Shown here piece after piece: positions 8,133 through 18,877 of a DNA stretch of 64,000 nt (its first letter is position 1; each line of letters opens with the position of its first letter). Origin of the DNA: Rhodoplanes serenus (lineage in GTDB: Bacteria > Pseudomonadota > Alphaproteobacteria > Rhizobiales > Xanthobacteraceae); the NCBI GenBank assembly GCA_009720755.1, contig WNKV01000015.1, forward strand, positions 1 through 64,000. The letters run 5' to 3'. A program made the translations under genes and the position numbers. The notes below the pieces were generated by a model. The model did not search any database. It worked only from the letters and a program-made list of their open reading frames with translations, and was not told the origin of the DNA.

Positions 8133-10087
8133 GGCCGCGTCCTCCCGGCGACGGTGGCGGGCGAGGGGGCCGGCGCCATCGTGCCTGCCGGCGGCTCGGC
8201 CGCGGTGGCGTCGGCGGACGCTTCTGCGTCGCTCGGCCCGGCGCCGCGTCGCGCCGTCAAGCGGTCGCGCCAGTCGGCCAGCGTGCCGACGATGCCCTTC
8301 GGGAAGGCGACCACCAGCGCCACCACGACGGCGCCGAGCACCAGCTTCGAGTAGTCGGTCTGGCTGATCAGCCACATCGCCAGCGCCTTGAACACCACGG
8401 CGCCGACGATCGGTCCCAGCACCGTCTCGACGCCGCCGAGAAGCACCATGACGAGACCGTCGACCGAGGTCGGGATGGCCATCACGTCGGGGAAGATACT
8501 GCCCTTCAGGAACGCGAACAGCGCGCCGCCGAGGCCGGCTGCGGTGCCGGCGATCACGAAGGCGATCCACTGCACGCGGCGGCGGTCGATGCCGATCGCC
8601 TCGGCGCGCAGCTCCGAATCGCGCACCGCCCGCAGTGCGTAGCCGAACGGCGAGAAGATGACCATGTGGAGCCACACCAGCGCCGGTGTCACCACCGCCA
8701 GGGTGAGCCAGAAGAACGCCGCCGGGCTCGCCGCGAAGGCGTCCGGCCAGAGGCCGAGAATGCCGTTGTCGCCGCCGGTGACGTCGACCCACTGGAACGC
8801 GATCGACCACACGATCTGCGAGAAGGCCAGCGTCAGCATGGCGAAGTAGACGCCCGACAGCGACACCGCGAACCAGCCGACCACGGCGGCGCCGAGCGCG
8901 GCGAGCAGTGGCCCGGCCGCGATCGCGGCCAGCATCGGCAGGCCGGCGGCCTTCACGACGAAGGCGGCCCCGTAGGCGCCGAGGCCGAAATACGCGGCAT
9001 GGCCGAAGGAGGCGAGGCCGCCGACCGACATCAGGAGATGCAGGCTGGCGGCGAACAGGACGAAGATCAGGATCTCGCTCGCCACCGTGAGGGCGTAATG
9101 GCCGAGCCACAGCGGCATCAGCGCCACCGCGGCCACCACGGCGGCGGCGACGGCGATCTCGCCCGGCGCGAGCGGTCGCCACGGCCGCACCGCCATGCCA
9201 ATCGATGCCTGGGCGGGCGGCGGCCGGGTGCCGAACAGGCCCCACGGGCGCACCACCAGCACCACGGCCATCACCAGGAACACCAGAACCAGCGAGATCT
9301 TCGGCAGCACCAGGATGCCGAAGGCGTTGAGCTGCGACACCAGGATGGCGGCGACGAAGGCGCCGGTGGTGGAGCCGAGCCCACCGATCACCACCACCAC
9401 GAACGCCTCGACGATGATGCGCAGGTCCATGCCGTGATTGACGGCGTCGCGTGGGATCTGGAGCGCGCCGCCGAGCGCCGCGAGGAACACGCCGAGCCCG
9501 AACACGCCGGTGAACAGCCATTTCTGATTGATGCCGAGCGCCGCCACCATGCTGCGATCGAGCGTCGCGGCGCGCACCAGCACGCCCCAGCGGGTGCGGT
9601 GGAACAACAGCCACAGCCCGGCCAGCACCAGCGGCCCGAGCGCGATCAGGAACAGGTCGTAGGAAGGAATGCGCTTGCCGAAGATCTCCACCGCGCCGGC
9701 GAGCCCGGGCGCGCGCGGGCCGACCAGATCCTCGGGACCCCAGATCAGCAGCACCAGATCCTGCACCATCAGGGTGACCCCGAAGGTGGCGAGAAGCTGG
9801 AACAGCTCGGGCGCCTGATAGATGCGCCGCAGCAGCGTCATCTCCAGCAGACAGCCGACGATCGCCACGATGGCGGCGGCGGCGAGCAGCGCGAACCAGA
9901 ACCCGAACGCGCCGGTGAACCGATCGGTGAGCGTGTAGGCCACATAGGCGCCGAGCATGTAGAAGGCGCCGTGGGCGAAGTTCACGATGCGGGTGACGCC
10001 GAAGATGATCGACAGGCCGGAGGCGACGAGGAACAGCGACGCGGCGCTCGCGAGGCCGGTCATGAACTGGACGAAGACGAGCTGCAT
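8129..10087 (-). CDS. Fused LivH-LivM permease of a branched-chain-amino-acid-type ABC transporter
   Basis: One 652-residue chain carries both permeases. Residues about 1-290 are LivH-like (GLSIIFGVTRIVNFAHGAFYMLGAY near the start; LGSTTGAFVAAILVSQL near 245). Residues about 310-610 are LivM-like (SVGGLASFGHAAYFGLGAYGAAF, then RDSELRAEAIGIDRRRVQWIAF). Many hydrophobic segments fit an inner-membrane protein. The tail after LADWRDRL is low complexity. Fusions of this pair are known but less common than separate genes. The stop overlaps the livG start. A 244-bp gap separates it from the binding-protein gene. Confidence 0.9.
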   Translation of the reverse strand: MQLVFVQFMTGLASAASLFLVASGLSIIFGVTRIVNFAHGAFYMLGAYVAYTLTDRFTGAFGFWFALLAAAAIVAIVGCLLEMTLLRRIYQAPELFQLLATFGVTLMVQDLVLLIWGPEDLVGPRAPGLAGAVEIFGKRIPSYDLFLIALGPLVLAGLWLLFHRTRWGVLVRAATLDRSMVAALGINQKWLFTGVFGLGVFLAALGGALQIPRDAVNHGMDLRIIVEAFVVVVIGGLGSTTGAFVAAILVSQLNAFGILVLPKISLVLVFLVMAVVLVVRPWGLFGTRPPPAQASIGMAVRPWRPLAPGEIAVAAAVVAAVALMPLWLGHYALTVASEILIFVLFAASLHLLMSVGGLASFGHAAYFGLGAYGAAFVVKAAGLPMLAAIAAGPLLAALGAAVVGWFAVSLSGVYFAMLTLAFSQIVWSIAFQWVDVTGGDNGILGLWPDAFAASPAAFFWLTLAVVTPALVWLHMVIFSPFGYALRAVRDSELRAEAIGIDRRRVQWIAFVIAGTAAGLGGALFAFLKGSIFPDVMAIPTSVDGLVMVLLGGVETVLGPIVGAVVFKALAMWLISQTDYSKLVLGAVVVALVVAFPKGIVGTLADWRDRLTARRGAGPSDAEASADATAAEPPAGTMAPAPSPATVAGRTRP

Positions 10088-10331
10088 CGGCGGTCACGTC
10101 GGCTGCTGGTGTGAAGGATGTGACGGCGCGGTCGGCGGCGGCACGGTCTGCGGCTTCATCGTCGGCGGCGGCAGGGTCGGCCCGACCGCCGCATTTCGGA
10201 TGCTGCCGCGCCGCTGCCTGCGCCCGTGAGACGGGGCGTGCCCGGTCGCATCTCCGTGTCGTCCGGGTGCCCCCCGTGCCGCGGCGCGGCGGCGCGGAGG
10301 GCCGGGGATGCGGACGGGATGGCGCGCCGCG

Positions 10332-11534
10332 TCAGTTCTGCGGCCGCATCTTCTTCACCTCGTCGTCGCTCGGCAGATACTTGGCGCCGTCACGATAGAC
10401 GAAATCGACCATCACGCCCTTGCCGTCCTTGACGGCGGTCTTGCCCACGAAGGCGCCGAGCGTCGCCTGGTGGTCGATGGCGCGGAACACGATCGGGCCG
10501 AACGGCGTCTCGACGCCGATGCCGCGCGCCGCCTCGATCAGCTTGTCGGTGTCGGTCGAGCCGGCCTTGGTGAGAATGGCGGCCACCGACTTCATCAGGG
10601 CGTAGCCGACGATCGAGCCGAGCCGCGGATAGTCGTTGAACTTGGCCTGATAGGCTTTCAGAAAGGCGTCATGCTCGGGCGTCCCGACGCCGTTCCACGG
10701 ATAGCCGGTGACGATCCAGCCCTCCGGCGTCTCGGCCTTGAGCGGATCGATGTATTCGGGCTCGCCGGTCAGGAAGCTCACCACCGAGCGGCCCTGGAAC
10801 AGCCCGCGGGTGTTGCCCTCGCGCACGAACTTCACGAGGTCGGGGCCGAAGGTGACGTTGAGGATGGCCTCCGGCTTGGTGGCGGCGAGCGCCTCGGCCA
10901 CGGCGCCGGCGTCGATCTTGCCCTGCGGCGGCCACTGCTCGCCGACCCATTCGATGTCGGGACGCTTGGCCGAGAGGAGCTGCTTGAACACCGCCACTGC
11001 CGACTGACCGTACTCGTAATTGGGCGCGACCGTAGCCCAGCGCTTCGCCGGCAGCTTGGCGGCCTCCTCGGCCAGCATCGCGGCCTGCATGTAATTGGAG
11101 GGACGCAGCCGGAAGGTGTAGCGATTGCCCTTCGACCACACGATGGCGTCGGTGAGCGGCTCGCCGGCCAGGAAGAACATCTTCTTCTGCGCGGCGAAGT
11201 CCGAGAGCGCGAGGCCGACATGGGAGAAGAACGCGCCGGTGAGCATGACGACGCCCTCGCGCGACACCAGCTCGTTGGCCGCCGTCACCGCGTCGGCCGG
11301 TTTGCCCGCGTCGTCCTTGGAGATCACCACCAGCTTGTCGCCGTTGATGCCGCCCTTGGCGTTGATCTCCTCGACGGCGAGCTGCCATCCCTTGCGGTAC
11401 GGCTCGGTGAAGGCGGGCAGGCCCGAGTAGCTGTTGATCTCGCCGATCTTGATCTCGGCGGCGAGCAGCGGAGCCGGCAGCGCCAGGGCGAAGGCGGCGG
11501 CGACCAGCAGGCGGCGGGTGGCGGTTGGCGACAC
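10332..11534 (-). CDS. Periplasmic substrate-binding protein of the LivFGHM-type transporter
   Basis: The 400-residue product is a type I periplasmic binding protein (Leu/Ile/Val-binding fold): signal peptide RRLLVAAAFALALPAPLLAAE, then EIKIGEINSYSGLPAFTEPYRKGWQLAVEEINAKGG. I chose the GTG at 11534 because AGAGGAA sits about 9 nt upstream and the signal peptide begins right after it; the frame stays open to 11660 but that stretch looks non-coding. It heads the operon SBP-livHM-livG-livF-ena. Ligand is not known from sequence; nicotinate or 6-hydroxynicotinate is the contextual guess. Confidence 0.9.
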   Translation of the reverse strand: MSPTATRRLLVAAAFALALPAPLLAAEIKIGEINSYSGLPAFTEPYRKGWQLAVEEINAKGGINGDKLVVISKDDAGKPADAVTAANELVSREGVVMLTGAFFSHVGLALSDFAAQKKMFFLAGEPLTDAIVWSKGNRYTFRLRPSNYMQAAMLAEEAAKLPAKRWATVAPNYEYGQSAVAVFKQLLSAKRPDIEWVGEQWPPQGKIDAGAVAEALAATKPEAILNVTFGPDLVKFVREGNTRGLFQGRSVVSFLTGEPEYIDPLKAETPEGWIVTGYPWNGVGTPEHDAFLKAYQAKFNDYPRLGSIVGYALMKSVAAILTKAGSTDTDKLIEAARGIGVETPFGPIVFRAIDHQATLGAFVGKTAVKDGKGVMVDFVYRDGAKYLPSDDEVKKMRPQN

Positions 11535-11571
11535 GGCGGGGGGTTCCTCTCTTCGTCTGGTCGGAACAGGA

Positions 11572-11610
11572 ACTCGTCGAATCGGAAACTCGTCGATCAG
11601 ATACTCGTCG
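11572..11610. repeat. Three direct repeats of ACTCGTCG with 15-16 bp period
   Basis: Copies start at 11572, 11588 and 11603, lying 38-77 bp upstream of the binding-protein start. They may be a regulator array or another of the short tandem duplications seen in this window. Confidence 0.6.
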
Positions 11611-11711
11611 CTCGGCCGAGATCGCTCGCCGTCATGCCGTCGCGCGCGGACATCTGTCACGATGCGCGATGCGGCGTCGCATCGGCACCGATCACGCCGC
11701 TCGGCCCGGCG

Positions 11712-11732
11712 AGATCGTTAGCATACGAACGG
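11712..11732. promoter_or_regulatory. Candidate MarR operator upstream of the transporter-ena operon
   Basis: The core CGTTAGCATACGAACG (11716-11731) is symmetric at 6 of 8 pairs, and the full 21 bp match the inverted site 1353-1373 at 17 positions. It lies about 180 bp upstream of the binding-protein start and 378 bp before the aminotransferase start. The rest of the 11535-12109 spacer shows no gene. Confidence 0.5.
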
Positions 11733-12109
11733 TATCAACTCCGCCGGGGCGCGCAAGAACTAAACAGAGGCGATCTCCGGACATTGTTGCATATTGTTTG
11801 GTCGTGTCACGGGTCTGATGTGCACTGCGGAATGTGGCACGGCGCCTCCGTCGCGACTCGCCTCACCGAGCCCGTGCCGATCGATGCCGGCGCGAACGCG
11901 CACTCGACGCTGCGCCGCGGCATGCGCACGGATCGCCGATTGTTGCGGTTGTCGCGGCCGTGTCATGCGCCGGCGCCGCGGCGACACCATGCCGCTGGCG
12001 CACGGCCGATCCTGGCTCACGGCCGGCGTCGCACGAAAGCGTTTGCGCCGGCCCGCGCGGCGGCGCACACACGGTTCGATCGTCGTGCTTCGTTCCGGGA
12101 TATGTCGCC

Positions 12110-13225
12110 ATGCCGGCCCGCTTCACCGCCCTCGTCGACAGCCTGCCCGCCACCGTGCCGTTCGTCGGACCGGAAGCGCAGGAACGCGTCCGCGGCCGTC
12201 CGTTCCGCGCCCGCATCGGTGCCAACGAGAACGGGTTCGGGGCCTCGCCGCTGGCCGTCGCCGCCATGGCGGCGGCTGCCGCCGAGGCATGGAAGTACTG
12301 CGATCCCGAGAGCCACGACCTCCGCCACGCGCTGGCGGCGGCCCATGAGGTCACGCCTGCCCATGTGATGGTGGGCGAAGGGATCGACGGCCTGCTCGGG
12401 CTGGTGGTGCGGCTTGTGGTGGAGCCCGGGACCCCGGTGGTCACCTCGCTCGGCGCCTACCCGACCTTCGCCTATCACGTCGCCGGATTCGGCGGCCGTC
12501 TCGTCACGGTGCCGTACCACGACGACCGCGAGGACCCCGAGGCGCTGCTCGCCGCGGTGCGCCGCACCGGCGCGCCGCTCGTCTACTTCGCCAATCCCGA
12601 CAATCCGATGGGCACTTGGTGGTCGGCCGAGGCGGTGGCCGAGCTGGTGGCGGCGCTGCCGGCCCACACGCTGCTGCTGCTCGACGAGGCCTATGCGGAG
12701 TTCGCGCCCGCCGGGGTGTCGCCGCGGCTCGCTCCCGACGATCCGCGGGTGCTGCGACTGCGGACCTTCTCGAAGGCCTACGGGCTCGCCGGAATCCGGG
12801 TCGGGTTCGCGGTCGGAGCGCCGGCCGTCATCGCCGCCTTCGACAAGATCCGCAACCATTTCGGCGTCAACCGCATCGGCCAGGCGGGAGCGCTGGCGGC
12901 GCTCGGCGATGGCGATCATCTGGCGCGTGTGCGTGCCGCGGTGTCGGCGGCGCGGTCGCGGATCGGGGCGCTCGCTCGGGCCAACGGGCTCCTGCCGCTG
13001 CCCTCCGCCACCAACTTCGTCACCGTCGATTGCGGCCGTGACGGCGCTCATGCGCGCCGCGTGCTCGACGCGCTGCTGGCGCGCGACGTGTTCGTCCGCA
13101 TGCCCGGCGTGGCGCCGCTCGATCGCTGCATCCGGGTCGGCTGCGGACGGCCCGAGGAGCTCGATGTGCTGGAGCAGGAATGGCCGGCGGCGCTCGCCAC
13201 CGCCACGGCGGCCGCGTCCGGCTGA
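12110..13225 (+). CDS. Pyridoxal-phosphate aminotransferase, histidinol-phosphate aminotransferase-like
   Basis: The 371-residue protein is a fold-type I aminotransferase of the HisC group. It shows IGANENGFGASPLAV (about 35-49), YFANPDNPMGTW (about 160-171), LLLDEAYAEF (about 189-198) and the PLP lysine in TFSKAYGLAGIRVGF (about 221-235), with the C-terminal substrate Arg in CIRVGCGRPEEL. ATG at 12110 was chosen because the upstream extension is Arg-rich and unlike the family. It could act in histidine or aromatic amino acid synthesis or in a specialised pathway; the missing his gene context leaves this open. Confidence 0.85.
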   Translation: MPARFTALVDSLPATVPFVGPEAQERVRGRPFRARIGANENGFGASPLAVAAMAAAAAEAWKYCDPESHDLRHALAAAHEVTPAHVMVGEGIDGLLGLVVRLVVEPGTPVVTSLGAYPTFAYHVAGFGGRLVTVPYHDDREDPEALLAAVRRTGAPLVYFANPDNPMGTWWSAEAVAELVAALPAHTLLLLDEAYAEFAPAGVSPRLAPDDPRVLRLRTFSKAYGLAGIRVGFAVGAPAVIAAFDKIRNHFGVNRIGQAGALAALGDGDHLARVRAAVSAARSRIGALARANGLLPLPSATNFVTVDCGRDGAHARRVLDALLARDVFVRMPGVAPLDRCIRVGCGRPEELDVLEQEWPAALATATAAASG

Positions 13226-13259
13226 CCCGACCGATCACCGGCGCCGCGCCGCGGCCGCT

Positions 13260-13457
13260 TCAGAGCTCCGTGTCGGGCCGGCGCACGCCCCGCCCGCCCG
13301 GCCGGCTCCGTCGGTCCTGCGCCGGAAGCGTGCGGGCGAGATGCAGCAGCAGCTCGCGCATGGCGGCGCGCACACGCGCCCGCTCGGCCCCGGCGAGCGC
13401 CGGGTGGGCTCCGGGGCCGGTCGTGCCCGCCGGATGGTGGTGGCTCTGGCTCGTCAT
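13260..13457 (-). CDS. Small basic protein, unknown function
   Basis: A 65-residue open frame with N-terminal HHHPAGTTGPG, a central helix ERARVRAAMRELLLHLARTL and a basic Pro/Gly tail. No family recognised. The ribosome site is weak. Support comes from a GTAA-N7-TTAA box 64 bp upstream of its start, placed as CtrA boxes are at cell-cycle promoters. It lies convergent to the aminotransferase. Confidence 0.4.
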   Translation of the reverse strand: MTSQSHHHPAGTTGPGAHPALAGAERARVRAAMRELLLHLARTLPAQDRRSRPGGRGVRRPDTEL

Positions 13458-13520
13458 GGTGCGGTGTCGTCTTTCTTCGGCTCGACCGGGTTGGGGTCCG
13501 TCAGGGTTGGCGTCCGTCAG

Positions 13521-13535
13521 GTAAGCTTCCATTAA
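13521..13535. promoter_or_regulatory. CtrA-like box GTAA-N7-TTAA
   Basis: GTAAGCTTCCATTAA matches the TTAA-N7-TTAA CtrA consensus at 7 of 8 defined bases. It sits between the divergent small genes starting at 13457 (-) and 13647 (+). Confidence 0.45.
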
Positions 13536-13646
13536 GCAATAGACGTGCCGAAATGATGTCGGTCCGCGGCGGGCCGTGTGAGGCACCTCACGGTTCGCGC
13601 CGGCGCGGTCGGGCATGACGGTGGGGTCGCCGCAAGGAGCCTTCCC

Positions 13647-13832
13647 ATGCTTCGCCGATCGTCCGCGCTGGTGTTCGCTCTGCTGTGGGCCGGCGCGATG
13701 CCGTGGACCGCGGACGCCGCTCTCCTGATGCCGGACCTCGGCGCCATCGCGGCGGGGGGTGTCGCGGGTCTCGCCGGCTGGTGGATCGCCGGGCCGAGCG
13801 GTCGGCTGGAGCCGTCGCCCGCTCAGTCGTGA
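13647..13832 (+). CDS. Small exported protein, unknown function
   Basis: A 61-residue product preceded by AAGGAG 8 nt upstream of the ATG. It begins MLRRSSALVFALLWAGAMPWTADA, a good signal peptide, followed by a Gly-rich hydrophobic segment GAIAAGGVAGLAGWWIAG. It could be a short secreted or membrane peptide. Its end overlaps the convergent gene 13823-14032 by 10 bp. Confidence 0.5.
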   Translation: MLRRSSALVFALLWAGAMPWTADAALLMPDLGAIAAGGVAGLAGWWIAGPSGRLEPSPAQS

Positions 13833-14032
13833 TGGTTGTTGCGGGGAATGTCGCGGATCGACAGCAGGCCATCCTTGATGGCGTTGCGGATGCCTTCCTC
13901 GATCAGGGTGCGGGCGACCCCGGGCACGCTGGTGCCGTGGGTGCCCTGCCGCACCAGCCGCTCCATGTAGCCGATGGTCGACAGCGCGAGGGTCACGGGA
14001 ATTCGGTCGGTCTCGGCTTTCTCGGTGGCCAT
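13823..14032 (-). CDS. Small conserved-looking protein, possibly DNA-binding
   Basis: The 69-residue product reads MATEKAETDRIPVTLALSTIGYMERL and continues with VARTLIEEGIRNAIKDGLLSI. A short beta-like stretch (IPVTLAL) followed by two helices recalls ribbon-helix-helix proteins, but I cannot prove that. A perfect TTAA-N7-TTAA box lies 9 bp upstream of the ATG, strong for CtrA control. It overlaps the end of the small exported protein gene. Confidence 0.6.
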   Translation of the reverse strand: MATEKAETDRIPVTLALSTIGYMERLVRQGTHGTSVPGVARTLIEEGIRNAIKDGLLSIRDIPRNNHHD

Positions 14033-14037
14033 GGCTC

Positions 14038-14058
14038 ACGTTAACCCGACATTAACGT
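14038..14058. promoter_or_regulatory. CtrA box TTAA-N7-TTAA
   Basis: TTAACCCGACATTAA (14041-14055) is an exact match to the CtrA consensus and lies inside a perfect 7-bp inverted repeat (ACGTTAA ... TTAACGT). It immediately precedes the 69-residue gene and is 139 bp before the rhodanese gene. A separate perfect hairpin AGACTCG-AAAA-CGAGTCT lies at 14067-14084. Confidence 0.6.
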
Positions 14059-14193
14059 AACGGAAAAGACTCGAAAACGAGTCTCTCTCGGTTCTCCGGT
14101 CGTAGGGGAAGGCCATCCCGGCCGGCGGGTTGCGCGGCGGGCGGGCCAGCGCTACAGCCGTCAGGGCGTCAGACGACGCCAGAGGAGAACGAA

Positions 14194-14586
14194 ATGGCGA
14201 AGAGCCTCAAAGACATGCTGGCCACGGCCAAGGCCGAGGTGCGGACGATTTCGCCGGCCGAGGCGCGCGACATGATGGCGGCCGGCGCGCTGGTGGTAGA
14301 CGTGCGCGACGCCCCCGAGCTGAGCAAGAGCGGCAAGGTCGCCGGTGCCGTCCACGTCTCCCGCGGCATGCTGGAGTTCCGCGCCGATCCGGACTCGCCC
14401 TACCACGACAAGGCGTTCGACAAGGCCAAGCCGGTGATCGTCTATTGCGCCTCGGGAGGCCGTTCGGCGCTCGCCGCCAAGACGCTCAAGGAGATGGGCT
14501 ACACCCAGGTGTTCAATCTCGGCGCCTTCAAGGACTGGGCCGAGAGCGGCGGCGCCGTCGAGCAGCCGCTCGACCCGGGCATGTGA
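14194..14586 (+). CDS. Rhodanese-like domain protein (sulfurtransferase)
   Basis: This 130-residue single-domain rhodanese has DVRDAPELSKSGKVAGAVHVSRG (about 35-57) and the active-site loop IVYCASGGRSALAA (about 88-101) with the catalytic cysteine. Such proteins move sulfane sulfur to acceptors such as cyanide or thiols in the cytoplasm. AGAGGAG lies just upstream of the ATG. It appears monocistronic; a REP-like repeat follows it. Confidence 0.88.
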   Translation: MAKSLKDMLATAKAEVRTISPAEARDMMAAGALVVDVRDAPELSKSGKVAGAVHVSRGMLEFRADPDSPYHDKAFDKAKPVIVYCASGGRSALAAKTLKEMGYTQVFNLGAFKDWAESGGAVEQPLDPGM

Positions 14587-14642
14587 TCCGAGATCGACCA
14601 GCATTTTGATACCAACGACAGCCCTCTCGGACTGCATCCTCC

Positions 14643-14732
14643 GTCATGGCCGGGCTTGTCCCGGCCATCCACGTCTTTGTTGCGCTGCTCGGCTTCACGT
14701 CGTGGATGCCCGGCACGAAGCCCGGGCATGAC
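14643..14732. repeat. Dispersed inverted-repeat element (GTCATGGCCGGGCTT ... GCATGAC)
   Basis: One arm GTCATGGCCGGGCTTGTCCC and a facing arm GGCACGAAGCCCGGGCATGAC enclose CATCCACGTC/CGTGGATG. A second copy of the same element is at 59460-59531. It separates the convergent rhodanese and pnp genes. Confidence 0.8.
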
Positions 14733-14767
14733 GAGTCAGCATCAGCGGCCATCGGTATGAACGAAAC

Positions 14768-14789
14768 AAGGCGGCCCATGGGCCGCCTT
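14768..14789 (-). terminator. Rho-independent terminator of pnp
   Basis: A perfect 10-bp stem (AAGGCGGCCC / GGGCCGCCTT, 2-nt loop) is followed on the minus strand by TGTTTCGTT, 63 bp after the pnp stop. Confidence 0.8.
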
Positions 14790-14851
14790 GTCGCATTCGA
14801 TCATGTCGTGTCGGACCTCGTCGCGTCTGGTCCGTCCGGAGACGTCGACGC

Positions 14852-17017
<2,166 letters not shown>

Positions 17018-17270
17018 GTGCGATATCTCTCATGGTTCCAGGGGGTGCCTCGGACAGCCATGAGCAAGACGGCGAGAGGCTGCCGCGCGCTCGGGCGAGC
17101 GGGCTGCGACAGCGTCCGGCGATCCTGCCATGGCGATCTCCAGCATGCGCCGGGTCGTGTGGACCCGGCTCGGTCGGCGGCGTCGAGCCGCCGCTCGGCG
17201 ACGGTGGTCGCCACAGACGGGCGCGGCCGTAGGACCGTTCGTCCCGCCGCCGGAGCGCCACTGCCGCCAA

Positions 17271-17300
17271 ATCCGATGCGGATTCATCCGATGCGGATTC
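17271..17300. repeat. Two perfect tandem copies of a 15-bp palindrome-containing unit in the rpsO-pnp spacer
   Basis: ATCCGATGCGGATTC occurs at 17271-17285 and again at 17286-17300; each unit contains ATCCG-ATG-CGGAT. A further perfect hairpin CATGGCGG-TT-CCGCCATG lies at 17361-17378. The rest of the 17018-17479 spacer shows no gene. These could be RNA-processing signals between rpsO and pnp. Confidence 0.75.
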
Positions 17301-17479
17301 GTTGCGCTCCGGACCTTTCGGTCGCCTGCTCGACGGTCCCGTCGTATGGCGGTCTCGTCGCATGGCGGTTCCGCCATGGTGACGGTCCCGTCCTCGGACG
17401 TCCGGCCGGGAGCCGTCGTCGTCGCGGCGAGGCGACCGCCTCGCCGCAGGTCGGCGCGGGCGTGGCCCGCGCCGGTCGC

Positions 17480-17749
17480 TCAGCGGCGGATGCCGAGCTT
17501 TTCGATGATGGCGCGGTAGCGGCTCTCCTCGGTCCGCTTCAGGTAGTCGAGCAGCTGACGCCGCTGCGACACCAGCTTGAGCAGGCCGCGCCGGGAGTGG
17601 TTGTCCTTGGTGTGGGTCTTGAAGTGCTCGGTGAGGTTGGCGATGCGCTCGGAGAGGATCGCGATCTGCACCTCCGGCGAGCCCGTGTCGCCGGCCTTCG
17701 TCCCATAGGTGGTGATCAGCTCGGCCTTGCGGCCCGTCGTGATCGACAT
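17480..17749 (-). CDS. rpsO: 30S ribosomal protein S15
   Basis: The 89-residue protein is full-length S15: [26 protein letters not shown] start, [28 protein letters not shown] centre and [21 protein letters not shown] end. It binds 16S rRNA early in small-subunit assembly. It starts 3 bp after the truB stop. Confidence 0.98.
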   Translation of the reverse strand: MSITTGRKAELITTYGTKAGDTGSPEVQIAILSERIANLTEHFKTHTKDNHSRRGLLKLVSQRRQLLDYLKRTEESRYRAIIEKLGIRR

Positions 17750-17752
17750 CGG

Positions 17753-18877
17753 TCAGATACCCTGCTGTCGGCCGGCTCTGCCGTGCAGGCCGGCGAGGTT
17801 GAACACGCGCTTGGGGACGATCTCGCCGCGATCCATGTCGGCCAGGGCCAGGAGCTGGCCGGCGACCGTGACACAGACCGTGCCGTGGACGATGGGGGCG
17901 TCCCGCCCGCGCACCAGAACGGCCTGGCCCCGCTGGAGCCTGGCCGCGTCCGCCCGACTGACGGCCAGCGCCGGGATGTCGTCCAGCGCGGTCGAGACGG
18001 GCAGAAGCGCGTCGGCGAGGTGAGCCTCGCCAACCGCCGCTCTATCGCATACCGCCTGCAAGTCCGCCAGCGGAATCATGTCGGCGGCCGCGAAGGGGCC
18101 GACCGCGGTGCGGCGCAGCGCCGAGACGTGGCCGAAGCAGCCGATCAGCCGGCCCATGTCGCGGGCGATCGCCCGCACATAGGTGCCCTTGCCGCATTCG
18201 GCCGCGAACACGGCGTGGTCGCGGTCCGGGGTGTCGATCAGCTCCAGCCGGTGGATCTCCACCGGGCGGGCCTCCAGCTCCACGGTCTCGCCGTCGCGGG
18301 CGATGTCGTAGGCGCGCTCGCCGGCGATCTTGACGGCCGAGTAGCGCGGCGGGACCTGCTCGATGGTGCCGGTGAAGCGCGGCAGCAGCGCCCGGATGGT
18401 CTCCGCGGTCGGCCGCTGCTCGCTCTCGGCCACCACCCGGCCCTCGGCGTCGTCGGTGTCGCGCTCCTCGCCCCAGCGCACCGTGAACTCGTAGCGCTTG
18501 CGGCCGTCCATCACGAACATGACGGTCTTGGTGGCCTCTCCGAGGGCGATCGGCAGGCAGCCGGAGGCGAGCGGGTCGAGGGTGCCGGCATGGCCGGCCC
18601 GCTTGGCCGAGAACAGCCGCTTGGCGACCGCGACCGCATGGGTCGAGGTCATGCCGACCGGCTTGTCGAGCACCAGCCAGCCATGGACGTCGCGCTTGTC
18701 GCGCTTCTTCTGCGGGCCGCGGTCGCGGCGCGGCCGCGCCTCGCCGGGCGCCGTGTCGGTGGCCGGGACGGCGGCTTCGCCGTCGGTCCGCGGCGCCACC
18801 GTGGCCGGCAGCTCGGTCCCGCCGGGGGACGGGGCGGACAACGGAAGATCGGTCGGACGGGGCGCGCTAGTCATCAT
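17753..18877 (-). CDS. truB: tRNA pseudouridine(55) synthase
   Basis: TruB makes pseudouridine 55 in the T-loop of tRNAs. The 374-residue product has an N-terminal Pro/Arg-rich extension of about 60 residues, then [24 protein letters not shown], the catalytic region [24 protein letters not shown] with the active-site Asp, and a C-terminal PUA-like part. The family is nearer 300 residues, so a later start is possible. Its start overlaps the end of rbfA by 11 bp. Confidence 0.95.
   Translation of the reverse strand: MMTSAPRPTDLPLSAPSPGGTELPATVAPRTDGEAAVPATDTAPGEARPRRDRGPQKKRDKRDVHGWLVLDKPVGMTSTHAVAVAKRLFSAKRAGHAGTLDPLASGCLPIALGEATKTVMFVMDGRKRYEFTVRWGEERDTDDAEGRVVAESEQRPTAETIRALLPRFTGTIEQVPPRYSAVKIAGERAYDIARDGETVELEARPVEIHRLELIDTPDRDHAVFAAECGKGTYVRAIARDMGRLIGCFGHVSALRRTAVGPFAAADMIPLADLQAVCDRAAVGEAHLADALLPVSTALDDIPALAVSRADAARLQRGQAVLVRGRDAPIVHGTVCVTVAGQLLALADMDRGEIVPKRVFNLAGLHGRAGRQQGI

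Noticed and set aside
10308-12368. Long plus-strand frame over the binding-protein gene
   Set aside because: It covers a well-supported minus-strand periplasmic binding protein and runs into the aminotransferase in another frame.
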